A stretch of 7,850 nt of DNA from an uncultured bacterium (GTDB lineage Bacteria; Bacteroidota; Bacteroidia; Bacteroidales; Paludibacteraceae), in assembly GCA_947074225.1 (NCBI GenBank), contig CAMTOX010000076.1:1-7850 (forward strand). Direction: 5' to 3'. Position numbers and translations under genes: made by a program. Positions 6,930-7,850 of the stretch are shown piece by piece. The number at the start of each line of letters is the position of its first letter. Within the stretch, counting starts at the first letter, position 1. The notes under the pieces were generated by a model, which saw nothing but the letters and a program-made list of their open reading frames with translations, was not told the DNA's origin and did not search any database.

Positions 6930-7850
6930 TTATGGAATCAATAACGCCTCAATGTCAAGATCTGTTATTGTTCCCTCTTTGTAGTCTATTCGTTTTATAT
7001 ATATGATTGTATCATTCTGAATAAAGTGTAATTCTTCAATATCTGGATTTGAGTTGCTGTGTTCTGTGGTCTTATGATATATTTCGTCTAATGTTTCTTG
7101 ATTAATTAACATTGCACTCTCATTGGGTACTTGAATATTAAAAGAGCTATGATTGTCGTTCCGGTTAGCATTAGGTCTTAATATAATTTTAGAATAGCCA
7201 TTAGTATTAATAGTTTGTTTTGTTGTTTCAAAATATTTATAGCCGCTTGGCTTGTTTAAGGTCGATTTTAAAGAGGTACTATTTGTAATATCTTTTAAAG
7301 TTGCATATCCGATATTTTCAAATAACCAAGTGGTGTCGTTATTCGATGAAAGGTATTCGAAACTCGATTCAAACTGTTTTTGTGCGTCGTTATTCTCTAA
7401 TGCAATGAGTTTACCCTCGTTATTAAATGTTCCATTTTCTGTGGCTAACTCTATTAATTGAGCACGTTGAGAATAAATGCTAATATCATTGGCACTGATA
7501 CCAGGTATATAGGTAAAAATGGCTACAACTACTACACCAAAGAGTAATATGAAACGGTAATTATTATAACGCTTGGTTTGCATTAAAATCAATGCCAAAG
7601 TTAACCATGCTGCAATGATGAGCAGGTAAATTCGGCTGGTTGTTAACCCATACTGACCTATCCGATAGGTAAAGCCTACCCAGAATAGTAGCAGTGGTCC
7701 GATAGCAATATAGATAAAATTGCGATAGAACCAATTAAAATTCGCCTTTAATAATAGTGGTTGTATAGCTTTGTTTATTAGTGTTATGCAAGTGAAACTA
7801 AATACTAAATAGTTAACATTTCATTCGGGAAGCGTCCATTTAGATCGGAA
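6930..7850 (-). CDS. DUF4153-family membrane protein, C-terminal part, interrupted by in-frame TGA near window edge
   Basis: The frame is open for 296 codons from 7820 down to the TAA at 6930-6932. It resembles the C-terminal half of Bacteroidetes DUF4153 inner-membrane proteins of unknown function. Counting from 7820, hydrophobic segments lie at about 3-24, 35-52, 64-80 and 87-103. The diagnostic segment is YRIGQYGLTTSRIYLL (52-67), and ISIYSQRAQL follows the last membrane segment. The remainder (about 120-296) is a soluble, Asn-rich domain, probably periplasmic. No ATG or GTG occurs until M at 7583; a TTG at 7598 would give 222 residues but would begin inside a membrane segment, so I take the gene to be cut at its 5' side. 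An in-frame TGA at 7823-7821 interrupts what looks like continuing homology (WTLPE, stop, NVNYLVF). It is probably cotranscribed with ispG, 13 bases downstream. The family call rests on remembered motifs. Confidence 0.75.
7842..7850 (+). other. Adapter-like 9-mer at the right edge
   Basis: The last nine bases are AGATCGGAA, identical to the first nine of the Illumina TruSeq read-through adapter AGATCGGAAGAGC, in the orientation expected when a plus-strand read runs off the end of its insert. If the window edge is a contig end, these bases may not be genomic. A chance 9-base match exactly at an end is unlikely but possible. Confidence 0.5.

Noticed and set aside
7821..7823. TGA recoded as an amino acid
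   Set aside because: About 2,000 codons of other genes in the window contain no in-frame TGA and use ordinary Gly and Trp codons, so a mutation or sequence error is much more likely.

Overview
The window looks like core chromosome of a member of the Bacteroidales (Bacteroidota), probably Bacteroides- or Prevotella-like. The evidence is AT-rich intergenic DNA, starts with no Shine-Dalgarno sequence, matches to the Bacteroidetes -7 promoter element TAnnTTTG, the long form of IspG, and two families typical of this group (a PCMD-like secreted protein and a DUF4153 membrane protein). Every complete gene ends in TAA. I see no tRNA or rRNA gene, insertion sequence, CRISPR array or attachment site.

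Layout. Positions 1-745 (minus) hold the first 248 codons of tyrosyl-tRNA synthetase, with a good sigma-ABfr-type promoter just upstream. A 512-base AT-rich gap separates it from a divergent plus-strand pair: an NAD-dependent epimerase/dehydratase-like protein with a C-terminal zinc-finger-like extension (1258-2742), then a secreted PCMD-like protein (2791-3744). The pair converges on serC (minus, 3820-4905). Between them lies a perfect 23-bp-arm hairpin that can terminate transcription from both sides. A 301-base gap carries the likely serC promoter. Beyond it are ispG (minus, 5207-6916) and, 13 bases upstream on the same strand, the C-terminal part of a DUF4153 membrane protein that runs off the right edge.

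The housekeeping genes cover tRNA charging (TyrS), serine and possibly pyridoxal phosphate synthesis (SerC), and the MEP isoprenoid pathway (IspG). They look intact apart from truncation at the left edge. The less understood part is the 1258-3744 pair: a cytoplasmic Rossmann-fold enzyme with an unusual zinc-binding tail next to an exported protein. Its substrate cannot be told from sequence.

The right edge is suspicious. The DUF4153 frame contains an in-frame TGA about 28 bases from the end, where the family would be expected to have glycine, and the last nine bases equal the start of the common Illumina adapter. I read this as a probable contig-end artefact. I found no convincing new multi-gene system; the best candidate for novelty is the epimerase/zinc-finger fusion.
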